A DNA stretch of 64,000 nucleotides, taken from the NCBI GenBank assembly GCA_015233895.1, contig JADFXG010000002.1, forward strand, positions 267,226 through 331,225. The letters are read 5' to 3'. Source of the DNA: Nitrospirota bacterium (GTDB lineage Bacteria; Nitrospirota; Thermodesulfovibrionia; Thermodesulfovibrionales; Magnetobacteriaceae). The translations under genes were made by a program, and so were the position numbers. Below, in pieces: positions 46,360 to 54,038 of the stretch. The notes under the pieces were generated by a model, which was not told the DNA's origin, searched no databases, and saw nothing but the letters and a program-made list of their open reading frames with translations. Every line of letters begins with the position of its first letter. Position 1 is the first letter of the stretch.

Positions 46360-47955
46360 TCAAAATGCTCCGTGGGCTGACTCCATGTTTCCCCCAATAT
46401 CGGCTGGAATGGTTGTAATAGGAAGTTTAACGGTAAAAGTAGTTCCTCTCTTCTGTTTTGTGCTGACAGTGATTTGTCCACCGTGTTTGGCAATAATCCC
46501 CTGAGAGACGGAAAGGCCAAGCCCTGTGCCTTTACCTTTGGATTTAGTCGTAAAGAATGGGTCAAAGATGTGATGTAAAATGTGATCCGGAATGCCATTT
46601 CCAAAGTCGGCCACCTTAACGACCACAAAATTCGGTTCATCGCCCCTTTCCACGTCAATACGTATCTGTCCGCCTTTCAAGGTCACATCGAGTGCGTTTA
46701 GTATAAGGTTGAGAAACACCTGTTCGAGCTGTTGTCTGTCACCGTGAATTCTGGGCAAATTGGGAGCAATTGTTAAATCAGCGTGGACACCGTTTAATTT
46801 CAACTGATTACCAGCCAGTTTAAGTGTCTCTGTAACAACGTCTGAGATGCCAATCGGCTCCATGATGCTTTCGCTCTCGCGGGCAAAATCCAGAAGATTT
46901 CTCACTATGGTTCGAGATCTATCGGCCTCGTCTATCAAGTCTTTTATCATATCAAGGCGTTCATCCTCATCTAAGTCATGATAGTCCTCAAGAAGCATGT
47001 GTGCCGTAAGGGTTATGTTATTAATGGGATTATTCAGTTCATGCGCCACACCGGCAGTAAGCGTACCTACGGCACGTAGTTTATGAGACTGGGATATTAT
47101 GTTTTGCTGCCTGTCAAACTCCTTCATCATCTGCTCAAGGGCTGAGGCAAGGTCTGAAAACTCATCCTGATACACCTTTCCAGGCATAAACTTAATTTGC
47201 TGTCCGGTTGAAAGGTGCTTTGCGTACTGCACTATCCGGCTCATCGTTCTTAACACCCTGTAGATAAGTAAATGCACGATAAAGAGCATAAACAAAAACA
47301 AAAAAAACGTCGCCAGTACAAAAACTATTTTAAATAAGAACATGTCCTTTCTCATCGTGTGGCCAGTTCTTTCAGAAAATAGTTTACCGTAGTTACTTAT
47401 TTCGTCGCTCAGTTGGTGTAACTCATTACGAATTTTTACCACTTTAGCATTTGTCTGCTCAGAGGGTGGGAAAGTATTAATTTCTGTCAAATCATCAAGA
47501 AGTCTGCCGTATTTTTCTATGTTTGAAATCAGCCTTGAGTTATCAAAAAAGTTTCCAAAATCATTGTAACGTTCAAATACAACCATTTCAAAAGCCTTTA
47601 TGCTCTCTTTACTTTCTTTAATATCCTCCCAGCCGGCAACAAAGTTCCTTTCATGAAACATCGCTTTATTTGAAAGCAGGATGTAGGTGTTGGCAAGATT
47701 GACGTATTTCATGTCTCTGGTAATTAAATAGACAGTAACACCTAAAGCTGCAGTTATAGCGCAAGAAAGTATAACAGAGATTACAAAAACCATGTATATG
47801 TGTGATCTTACGGTGAATCGCTGAGTTATTGAAGTACCGTCACCGGTGAGATTATTTTGAGACTCAATTTTTTCTATTTTCTTATCGAGAAGGGTTTTTA
47901 AGCGCTTAAGCGCGCAGTTATACCATTTATCTAAACAATTTTGGAAAAGCATCAT
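46360..47955 (-). CDS. Sensor histidine kinase with HAMP domain
   Basis: A 531-residue membrane kinase. Two membrane segments (about 52-76 and 207-231) bracket a helical periplasmic sensor of about 130 residues. HAMP follows (232-285), then a HisKA box with GVAHELNNP (His 305) and an ATPase domain with NLILNALDV, DFGNGIPD and GTGLGLSVSQG. It overlaps the upstream receiver gene by 4 bases, so the two form one two-component module. A Lys/Glu-rich 50-residue cytoplasmic lead precedes the first helix. Confidence 0.92.
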   Translation of the reverse strand: MMLFQNCLDKWYNCALKRLKTLLDKKIEKIESQNNLTGDGTSITQRFTVRSHIYMVFVISVILSCAITAALGVTVYLITRDMKYVNLANTYILLSNKAMFHERNFVAGWEDIKESKESIKAFEMVVFERYNDFGNFFDNSRLISNIEKYGRLLDDLTEINTFPPSEQTNAKVVKIRNELHQLSDEISNYGKLFSERTGHTMRKDMFLFKIVFVLATFFLFLFMLFIVHLLIYRVLRTMSRIVQYAKHLSTGQQIKFMPGKVYQDEFSDLASALEQMMKEFDRQQNIISQSHKLRAVGTLTAGVAHELNNPINNITLTAHMLLEDYHDLDEDERLDMIKDLIDEADRSRTIVRNLLDFARESESIMEPIGISDVVTETLKLAGNQLKLNGVHADLTIAPNLPRIHGDRQQLEQVFLNLILNALDVTLKGGQIRIDVERGDEPNFVVVKVADFGNGIPDHILHHIFDPFFTTKSKGKGTGLGLSVSQGIIAKHGGQITVSTKQKRGTTFTVKLPITTIPADIGGNMESAHGAF

Positions 47956-48356
47956 TTAACCGCACATTTTAACATATCAGTTTTACCAAGTACCTCAGCC
48001 GCCTTGATAATAACGCTGCGGAGGTCGTCAGGTTTAAACGGTTTAGCAATAAAGTCAAATGCACCCTTGGATAACGCCTGCTGAGCCAACTCCATCATAG
48101 CATAGCCGGTTATCATGATAACCTTTGTCGTGGTTGATTTACTCATCACAGCCTCAAGCACATCTAACCCATCAACATCCTCCATTCTTATATCAGTAAC
48201 CACTACATCAAAATTTTTTTCGGATAATCTTTTCAGCGCTTCTTTAGGATCAGTAAAGACATCGACCTCGCAGCCAAGCTTTTCCAACGCAGGCTTCAAC
48301 CGTTTGCCCACAATCGGCTCGTCATCAAGCAAAAGGACTTCAAACTCTCCGCCCAT
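47952..48356 (-). CDS. Single-domain response regulator
   Basis: A 134-residue receiver with no output domain. EVLLLDDEP supplies the acidic pair, VVVTDIRMEDVDG the phosphorylated Asp, VIMITGY the Thr position, and FIAKPF the Lys. It is coupled to the sensor kinase downstream. A GTG at 48380 extends the frame, but that codon lies inside the predicted promoter, so ATG 48356 is preferred. It may act through protein contacts or as a phosphorelay step. Confidence 0.9.
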   Translation of the reverse strand: MGGEFEVLLLDDEPIVGKRLKPALEKLGCEVDVFTDPKEALKRLSEKNFDVVVTDIRMEDVDGLDVLEAVMSKSTTTKVIMITGYAMMELAQQALSKGAFDFIAKPFKPDDLRSVIIKAAEVLGKTDMLKCAVK

Positions 48357-48365
48357 AACGTACAC

Positions 48366-48393
48366 GTTATACGAAAACACTAAGAGTTGTCAA
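48366..48393 (-). promoter_or_regulatory. Promoter of the receiver-kinase module, apparently leaderless
   Basis: Minus-strand TTGACA (48388-48393), a 16-base spacer and TATAAC (48366-48371) end only 9 bases before the ATG at 48356. Transcription would begin within a few bases of the start codon, and there is no Shine-Dalgarno. Confidence 0.65.
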
Positions 48394-48460
48394 GAGCACA
48401 CGGCGATTTTATCGCTGTGAATCTATTCAGCCACAGAAAATAAGGTGTTACAGAAAAAGA

Positions 48461-48493
48461 GGTAAATTAGGACAAACGCATCTCTAATTTACC
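48461..48493 (-). terminator. Intrinsic terminator of bfr
   Basis: GGTAAATTAG and CTAATTTACC form a perfect 10-bp stem with a 13-base loop, 20 bases past the bfr stop. On the minus strand it is followed by a T-rich tract (TCTTTTTCTG). Confidence 0.7.
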
Positions 48494-48512
48494 CCTCCCG
48501 TTTTGTAGTAGT

Positions 48513-48986
48513 CTATTGTTCTTTAATTTGTTCCGACAGGTATGAGCCTATACCCATTTGGTTTATTTGATCGAGTTGAGCCTCAATGAGGTCTATATGG
48601 TTTTCCTCGTCCTCCAGTATATCCTCCAGCAACTCTCTGGTACCGTGGTCAGAGAGCTCATAGCAAAGCCTTATTGCGTCACGGTACGCTAAAATAGCCC
48701 GCTCCTCGGCACTGCGGTCGTTTTCAAGCTGCTTTTCCACGTTTGCGCCTATATGTATTTTGCTTAAGTTACTAACTATTGGGATACCTTCAAGAAAAAG
48801 AATCCTTGCTATCAGTTTTTCGGCATGTTTCATTTCATCAATGGCACGTTTTTCTACGCGTTTGTGCAGTCGCTCATAATCCCAGTTGCTGCACATTTCT
48901 GAATGAACCATGTACTGGTTTATTGCTGCCAGCTCATTGGATAGTAAGGCATTCAACACCTCATTAATTTTTTCATTACCTTTCAT
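48513..48986 (-). CDS. bfr: Bacterioferritin
   Basis: A 157-residue ferritin-like protein that stores iron in a 24-mer. All ferroxidase residues are at the standard numbers: Glu18, Tyr25, Glu51, His54, Glu94, Glu127 and His130. Met52, the haem ligand at subunit pairs, is also present, so this is a haem-containing bacterioferritin. It is transcribed alone from its own sigma-70 promoter and ends at a hairpin terminator. Confidence 0.97.
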   Translation of the reverse strand: MKGNEKINEVLNALLSNELAAINQYMVHSEMCSNWDYERLHKRVEKRAIDEMKHAEKLIARILFLEGIPIVSNLSKIHIGANVEKQLENDRSAEERAILAYRDAIRLCYELSDHGTRELLEDILEDEENHIDLIEAQLDQINQMGIGSYLSEQIKEQ

Positions 48987-49014
48987 TTTCTCCTCCTTTA
49001 GATAGATTAATTAT

Positions 49015-49043
49015 ACTATAATTACCTTGCTATTGTTTGTCAA
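49015..49043 (-). promoter_or_regulatory. Sigma-70 promoter of bfr
   Basis: Minus-strand TTGACA (49038-49043), a 17-base spacer and TATAGT (49015-49020) precede the strong AAAGGAGGAG site and ATG at 48986. No obvious Fur-type palindrome is seen across it. Confidence 0.7.
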
Positions 49044-49071
49044 GGACATGGGTTGTTTATACTTTCTGGGT

Positions 49072-49923
49072 TTAATAAAAAGTATCCAATTCTTTTAATG
49101 TACTGTTCAGAGAAAAGCCTTGTTTGACAAGCGGGCTTTCTTTCAATATCTGAATACGCTCCTCAAACGTAAGTTTGTTGTTTTTATATATAATTCCCGT
49201 GGGAATTTTGTCTGGCAGTTTTATGGCCAGTTTGAATGCCTCTGCACGGTCGTATGGATTGTAGGTTTCATCCAGATGATAAACCCTTTCTTTGTACCAG
49301 CTGTAGGTGTTTAACTTGTTAAAGGTAACGCACGGTTGAAGTATATCAACAAGAGCGAATCCTTTATGGGTTATTGCCTCTTTAATTATTGATTTGAGAA
49401 ATACGCTGTCGGCAGCATATCCACGCGCTACAAAGCTGCAATCAAGGCCTATGGCTAAAGAAATCGGATTAAGCTCAGAGGCATTTGCTCCAAATGGCTG
49501 TGTCTTTGTTACCACTCCCTCTGTGGTAGTTGGGGATGCCTGCCCCTTAGTAAGACCGTATATTTGATTGTTATGCACTAATAGTGTAACGTTTATGTTT
49601 CTTCTTATTGCATGAATAAGGTGATTGCCCCCCTCACCGTAACAGTCGCCATCGCCGGATGTTACTATTACCGGCATTTCATGATTGGCCAGCCTCATTC
49701 CGGTAGCTGGCGGCAGGGCTCGCCCGTGGAGACCATTAAACGTATTACATTTCAAATAATGCGGTAATTTGGCAGCCTGTCCTATGCCTGAAACTATCGT
49801 GAACTGATGCGGTTCCATCCCTAGTTCAAAAAGGGCAGTTTTCAATGTCTCTAAAATCGGGAAATTACCGCACCCCGGACACCAGGCCGGTTCCTGTCCT
49901 TTATAATCGCTCAATGCATTCAT
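49072..49923 (-). CDS. korB: 2-oxoacid:ferredoxin oxidoreductase, beta subunit (KorB type)
   Basis: A 283-residue thiamine-diphosphate-binding subunit. WCPGCGNFP opens it, and the cofactor motif spans SGDGDCYGEGGNHLIHA to NNQIYGLTKGQ. Together with KorA it interconverts 2-oxoglutarate and succinyl-CoA using ferredoxin, a key step in the reductive TCA cycle and in anaerobic oxidative metabolism. It overlaps korA by 23 bases. Substrate (2-oxoglutarate rather than pyruvate) is inferred from the KorAB-like two-subunit architecture. Confidence 0.92.
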   Translation of the reverse strand: MNALSDYKGQEPAWCPGCGNFPILETLKTALFELGMEPHQFTIVSGIGQAAKLPHYLKCNTFNGLHGRALPPATGMRLANHEMPVIVTSGDGDCYGEGGNHLIHAIRRNINVTLLVHNNQIYGLTKGQASPTTTEGVVTKTQPFGANASELNPISLAIGLDCSFVARGYAADSVFLKSIIKEAITHKGFALVDILQPCVTFNKLNTYSWYKERVYHLDETYNPYDRAEAFKLAIKLPDKIPTGIIYKNNKLTFEERIQILKESPLVKQGFSLNSTLKELDTFY

Positions 49924-51643
49924 TTATCTCTCCTGTGAGACTCTCAAGCAAAAAGGGTCTTCCGTCAAAATGGTTAATATGGTGAGTGAACTTATAACCT
50001 GTCTCAGCGCGCATAAGATACGCAAACTGGCCGGTTGCGTTGTTTTCCACACAAATTGTTATTCTGGCCTCAGTCAGTATCTTCAGGTAATCAAACTGCT
50101 CAGACAATGGAAGCGGGTAAATCTGTGAAAAATGAAGCATAGCTATGTTTTGCGTTTTGCTAAGCGACATAACGGCGTCTTTTATAATCCCATAGGTGGA
50201 GCCCCATCCGGTTACAACTATATCAGGTTTTTCACCTCCAAAGTAAAACGGAGCCTCTATCTCTTGTTGAATTAAAGGGAGCTTTTGTAAAAGCCGCTTT
50301 TGCATCATTTTTGTGCGCATTTCAGCGTCTTCTATCATATGCCCGGCCTCGTCGTGTTCGTCGCTGTCCACTACGACCAGCCGTTTTGAATCGCCTGGTA
50401 CGGCAAGTGGAGACACTGCACCCTCAGAAAAGCTATAGCGTTGATATGCACTTTCCGCCTCCGCTCCATCTCTTGATCTCAATCTGTAATCATTATAAAC
50501 CAGCTTGTCAGTATCTAAAGATTCATAAGTCCATTGAGCATCGGCTATGTACTGATCCGTTATTATAAAGGCTGGAATTTGATACTTTTCGGCAAGATCA
50601 AATGCCTTATTTGTCAGATAAAGCCCCTGTTCAGGATTTCCAGGGGCAAACACCACCCGTGGGAACTCACCGTGTCCTGAGTGAAGTACAAATAACAGAT
50701 CTCCCTGCTCTGTACGAGTTGGTAATCCGGTTGCAGGCCCAGGGCGTTGAGCCAACGTTATAACTACAGGCAGCTCCATCATGCCGGCTAATGAGACCCC
50801 TTCAGTCATAAGGGCAAAGCCCCCGCCGGAACTTCCCGTCATTGACCTCACACCTCCGTAAGAAGCTCCCAGGGCCATGTTAATAGAACTTATCTCATCC
50901 TCTGTCTGCTCCACAACGATTGAGTACTCCTGAGCCTTAGATCCGATGTAATTCATCACGGCGGTCGAGGGCGTCATTGGATATCCACAGTAAAACTTAC
51001 AGCCGCTCATGATTGAGCCAAGTCCTACCGCCTGTGAGGTATCAATCAACATATTGCCGTTTTTACCGGGCATGGATACGGCAAAACTGCATTGTGTACA
51101 TTCATTTATAGCATAGGAATACCCTGCTTTAGCAGTCAGTATGTTTTTGTTTATTATGTCGTTGCCCTTTTTCTTTAGATTTGTGTGTATTATTTCCTCT
51201 AATAACGTCGTCTCCAGCCTCAGCATACCCAACACTGCGCCTATAGCCGCCGTGTTTGACATTATTTTATCCCCACCGTTTTCGACTGCTATTTTATCGA
51301 AAGGCACGTTTAGGAATTCCTGCCCTGTAAAGGTCTGCTTAACAGATTGGGCATCAAAAATTATTATACCGTTTTCCTCCAGGTCATCTTTATGCAACTC
51401 TATAGTAGTCAAATCAAGAGCTACTATTATATTAGCCTTTTTTCTGGATGAAGATACTTCTTTATCTGAAAACCGCAACTGGTAAAAATTATGCCCGCCT
51501 CTTATGCGTGACATGTAATCCTGATGTGAAAACACGTGATATCCCATACGGGAAAACAACCGTGCTAAAACCCCTCCAATTGTTTGCAGACCCTGCCCTG
51601 CCTTCCCGCCGATTAATATTGTGTAATCCATACTATCTCTCAT
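49901..51643 (-). CDS. korA: 2-oxoacid:ferredoxin oxidoreductase, fused gamma-alpha subunit (KorA type)
   Basis: About 580 residues. Residues 1-180 are the gamma domain (LIGGKAGQGLQTIGG, SRIRGGHNFYQLR). The alpha part follows with GCKFYCGYPMTPSTAVMNYI, TGSSGGGFALMTEG and QRPGPATGLPTRTEQGDL, a KorA signature. GGAGG 8 bases ahead selects the ATG at 51643 over an earlier one at 51658. No delta ferredoxin subunit is nearby, consistent with the two-subunit form. Confidence 0.93.
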   Translation of the reverse strand: MRDSMDYTILIGGKAGQGLQTIGGVLARLFSRMGYHVFSHQDYMSRIRGGHNFYQLRFSDKEVSSSRKKANIIVALDLTTIELHKDDLEENGIIIFDAQSVKQTFTGQEFLNVPFDKIAVENGGDKIMSNTAAIGAVLGMLRLETTLLEEIIHTNLKKKGNDIINKNILTAKAGYSYAINECTQCSFAVSMPGKNGNMLIDTSQAVGLGSIMSGCKFYCGYPMTPSTAVMNYIGSKAQEYSIVVEQTEDEISSINMALGASYGGVRSMTGSSGGGFALMTEGVSLAGMMELPVVITLAQRPGPATGLPTRTEQGDLLFVLHSGHGEFPRVVFAPGNPEQGLYLTNKAFDLAEKYQIPAFIITDQYIADAQWTYESLDTDKLVYNDYRLRSRDGAEAESAYQRYSFSEGAVSPLAVPGDSKRLVVVDSDEHDEAGHMIEDAEMRTKMMQKRLLQKLPLIQQEIEAPFYFGGEKPDIVVTGWGSTYGIIKDAVMSLSKTQNIAMLHFSQIYPLPLSEQFDYLKILTEARITICVENNATGQFAYLMRAETGYKFTHHINHFDGRPFLLESLTGEINECIERL

Positions 51644-51713
51644 CGTTAATTCCTCCATATGTCCTTAATATAATAAGTGCCTGAGGTGTCGCTGCAGCCT
51701 TGCCGTTTTCCCT

Positions 51714-51998
51714 TCATAAATGTGCCAGAAGCCAGAAGCCGCATTGCCTGCACGAGCCTTGTATTTTTACGCATGGAGCAGTCTCCTCAACCACGCTAAA
51801 GGTTCCAACAACAAGCCAACATCTTCTTTCAGCGTCTTGAGCCACAGCCGGACACTTGCATTTAATCTCCTCTGGACAACCTGTGAACCTCCAGCATTCC
51901 ATACCCTCTTTTTCATTAATAAAACTTTCGCTTATATCGAAAAAATTTCTAAATGTATCTTTTACACCACCATAATTTAAGCTGATATTGCCATTCAT
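51714..51998 (-). CDS. Cysteine-rich two-CW-domain-like protein
   Basis: A 94-residue protein. The pattern CWRFTGC, then CKCPA, RRCWLVVGTF, and a C-terminal CRQCGFW follows the two-CW domain, which carries paired Cys-Trp units and likely binds a metal or cluster. The start has AGAGGAGG well placed. It lies 55 bases upstream of korA on the same strand and could share its transcript. Function is unknown. Confidence 0.7.
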   Translation of the reverse strand: MNGNISLNYGGVKDTFRNFFDISESFINEKEGMECWRFTGCPEEIKCKCPAVAQDAERRCWLVVGTFSVVEETAPCVKIQGSCRQCGFWLLAHL

Positions 51999-52107
51999 TG
52001 CCTGAGTCCTCCTCTGCCGCGTGCATTTGGCCGCTTAATAAAATAATCATTACAAGGCATCTGTCAGCATCTTAAAAGTCTCACGGACTTTCCACCATTC
52101 AATCCCA

Positions 52108-52602
52108 TCAGCGGGCTCCTTCACTGCTGCTGTACTCATTTGTAGCGTTTTTATCATCAATGGAATGTAAGTTTAATGAATCATCCGGGTAGGTACTGTA
52201 TAGCCAGATTAATGAGTAATATGCTTTTTTCAGAGAGTTTGCAATTTCTTTATAAAAACAAACTGTTTCTTGTTTCAATTCTGTAGATTTATATTTTAGA
52301 TTTTTAGCTGTTCCATTGATGTCTGATAGATCAATAATACGCCCGGCTTTTTGTAAATATCCAGAAGCTATGGTTGATACTTCCCCCTTTAAATCCATAA
52401 TACTTTTTTCAGTAATCAACGTGTTGTATAGTCTCCAGACTTTTTTATTTACAGAATTTATTCGGAACGCAACATAGTCTGACATCTTCTGCGGCTTATA
52501 GACGGCTTGTGGCCCTTGTATGCGGCCATAGTTTACTGTTTCGTTTCTTAAGGTCTCGTATGAATCGTTATACATTTCTTTATTTCTCTCATCTTGTCTC
52601 AT
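52108..52602 (-). CDS. Hypothetical helical protein
   Basis: A 164-residue hydrophilic protein with no signal peptide or membrane segment; residues about 45-140 look alpha-helical. A GGGGGG tract 8 bases before the ATG may act as ribosome-binding site. The neighbour upstream is a TACCGAGTTGCA-ended repeat. I do not recognise a family; the gene call rests on length, start signal and lack of competing frames. Confidence 0.55.
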   Translation of the reverse strand: MRQDERNKEMYNDSYETLRNETVNYGRIQGPQAVYKPQKMSDYVAFRINSVNKKVWRLYNTLITEKSIMDLKGEVSTIASGYLQKAGRIIDLSDINGTAKNLKYKSTELKQETVCFYKEIANSLKKAYYSLIWLYSTYPDDSLNLHSIDDKNATNEYSSSEGAR

Positions 52603-52656
52603 AGTAATTACCCCCCTGTTACTGAAATGATTCGTTAAGCGGCTGTCTGCCGCCTT

Positions 52657-52782
52657 ATACCGAGTTGCATTCTATCGCCTAACTTTGTTGGCATCGTCAA
52701 AAGCTCCTCAACGTACTAAAAGTACGCCTACATCGCTTTCTCCTTGCCGCCTCGTTATGCTTCTGCCTGCAACTTGGTATTA
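52657..52782. repeat. TACCGAGTTGCA-ended element, copy C
   Basis: Ends read ATACCGAGTTGCATTC and TGCAACTTGGTATTA, inverted. The 126-base unit is the cleanest copy. Its core (GTTGGCATCGTCAAAAGC, AAAAGTACGCC, CGCTTTCTCCTTGCCGCC) returns in reverse orientation in copy D at 59611 and, decayed, at 57213. Confidence 0.8.
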
Positions 52783-52798
52783 GGAGTTGATATTCTTC

Positions 52799-52981
52799 TT
52801 ATGTCAGCTTTGACTGCAGAGCATCGTGGGATATACCAAGCAGTGACGAGGCCACTATTTCGTTACCCTTTGACACGGATAGCGCTAATTTTATGGCCTC
52901 GTTCTCTGCCTCTCTGACTGTTAAATGTTGTACCTTTTCTATGGGAAAATGATATGTAAATATTTTAACCTTAGCTTTCAT
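52799..52981 (-). CDS. Small Fis-type helix-turn-helix protein
   Basis: A 60-residue protein. Residues about 22-58 fit the Fis/HTH_8 domain (REAENEAIKLALSVSKGNEIVASSLLGIS). Such domains usually end NtrC-type activators; here it stands alone after a short basic lead, so it may be a stand-alone DNA-binding protein or a remnant. The last helix has DALQSKL where RRTLYRKL is usual, so DNA contacts may be weakened. Its start overlaps the upstream Cys-rich gene by 4 bases. Confidence 0.65.
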   Translation of the reverse strand: MKAKVKIFTYHFPIEKVQHLTVREAENEAIKLALSVSKGNEIVASSLLGISHDALQSKLT

Positions 52982-53172
52982 AGTCTGTCCTCCATTACAA
53001 TCTCAGATGTCTTAAGCACTCCGGTTAATGTTTTGCCGAATTTAAAGAATGGACATTTTGTGAAATCATCTTTCTCTGATAAGCAGTATTCTTTTACCTG
53101 AAAGAAACTCGGATAGTATTCATACGTAACAACTTTACTGCAAATACGGTCTTTATAGAAAGGACATGACAT
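52978..53172 (-). CDS. Small cysteine-containing protein
   Basis: A 64-residue protein opening with SCPFYKDRIC and later CLSEKDDFTKCPFF, giving four cysteines in two CPF-like contexts that could bind a metal or cluster. GAGGAGG 9 bases upstream fixes ATG 53172; a longer frame to 53265 runs into repeat-like sequence. It is coupled to the Fis-type gene by ATGA. Family unknown. Confidence 0.6.
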   Translation of the reverse strand: MSCPFYKDRICSKVVTYEYYPSFFQVKEYCLSEKDDFTKCPFFKFGKTLTGVLKTSEIVMEDRL

Positions 53173-53285
53173 ATATAATACCTCCTCAACGGTTAGTTCA
53201 GTTCTGATTAATACCAAGTAGCCTTCAATCGCGTTACTTTGTCTTTGATACACTTTCGATAACATATCAAGATAGAGCTTGATTA

Positions 53286-53331
53286 ATTATCACATTAATG
53301 ATTTTTTGAATCAATCGGTAAACGGCAGATT
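53286..53331 (-). promoter_or_regulatory. Shared-type promoter, copy 1 (ahead of the Cys-rich/Fis-type pair)
   Basis: Minus-strand -35 TTGATT (53309-53314), 17-base spacer, -10 GATAAT (53286-53291). Directly upstream and overlapping the -35 is the box CAATCGGTAAACGGCAGATT (plus-strand reading, 53312-53331). The same layout, with one box mismatch, occurs at 58447-58492. A site touching the -35 is typical of activator binding. Confidence 0.6.
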
Positions 53332-53382
53332 TCTATATAGGACTATTTAGAATACGCATGGAAATTACCTAATACCTGGGAG

Positions 53383-54024
53383 CTATTCGTCCTGGCTGAC
53401 GAGATTGTGTTTAACTGCATATTTTATAATATCGGCATTGTTATTCATTTTCATCTTTAAAAGTATATTGTTTCTGTGCGTATTAACAGTTTTTACGCTT
53501 AAACAGAGTTTTTCGGCAATTTCTTTAGGGGCAACCCCTGAGGCCATCATAATCATTACCTGCAACTCTCTGACAGCCAAAGCCTCATGCGGCGCTTTGT
53601 TAACATTGATGTCCACCCCGTCTGCAAGCTTTTCTGCAAGGGATTCGGTTATATACCTTCCCTTGGTAATTACCTTCTTTATTGCATTTATGAGTTCCTC
53701 AGGCAGGGTCTTCTTTGTCAGATATCCAGAGGCACCAAGTTTTAAGGCCATCAGGGCATACTGTTCCTCAGAATGCATACTGAGCATAAGAACCGGCAGT
53801 TTGGGATACTTAAACCTTATTTTCTCAAGCACCCGAAGGCCACTTTCATCAGGCAGGGTAATGTCTAATATGACGACGTCGGGGGTTATCTCTTCTAACT
53901 TATCCATGGCCTCTCTTGCGTTTTGAGCCTCCGCTATTACAGATATTTGAGGATCGTTGGACAGGACTTTTATAATTCCAGACCTTACAATAGGATGATC
54001 GTCAACCAGAAAGATTTTAATCAT
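53383..54024 (-). CDS. NarL/LuxR-type response regulator
   Basis: A 213-residue regulator. The receiver holds DDHP, Asp54 in VVILDITLPDESG, and YLTKK. The C-terminal LuxR helix-turn-helix is LAVRELQVMIMMASGVAPKEIAEKL with SVKTVNTHRNNIL. It follows the large HisKA_3 sensor kinase by 14 bases, its certain partner by family and position. Two flanking operons share a promoter box and are candidate targets. Confidence 0.95.
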   Translation of the reverse strand: MIKIFLVDDHPIVRSGIIKVLSNDPQISVIAEAQNAREAMDKLEEITPDVVILDITLPDESGLRVLEKIRFKYPKLPVLMLSMHSEEQYALMALKLGASGYLTKKTLPEELINAIKKVITKGRYITESLAEKLADGVDINVNKAPHEALAVRELQVMIMMASGVAPKEIAEKLCLSVKTVNTHRNNILLKMKMNNNADIIKYAVKHNLVSQDE

Positions 54025-54038
54025 ACCGATTTTTCCTC

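Noticed and set aside
48357..48380. GTG start extending the response regulator by eight residues
   Set aside because: The codon lies between the -35 and -10 of the predicted promoter and would not be on the mRNA.
53292..53314. FNR-like TTGAT...ATCA half-sites in the shared promoter copy 1
   Set aside because: Arm spacing is wrong and the sequence is not kept in the second copy at 58453-58475.
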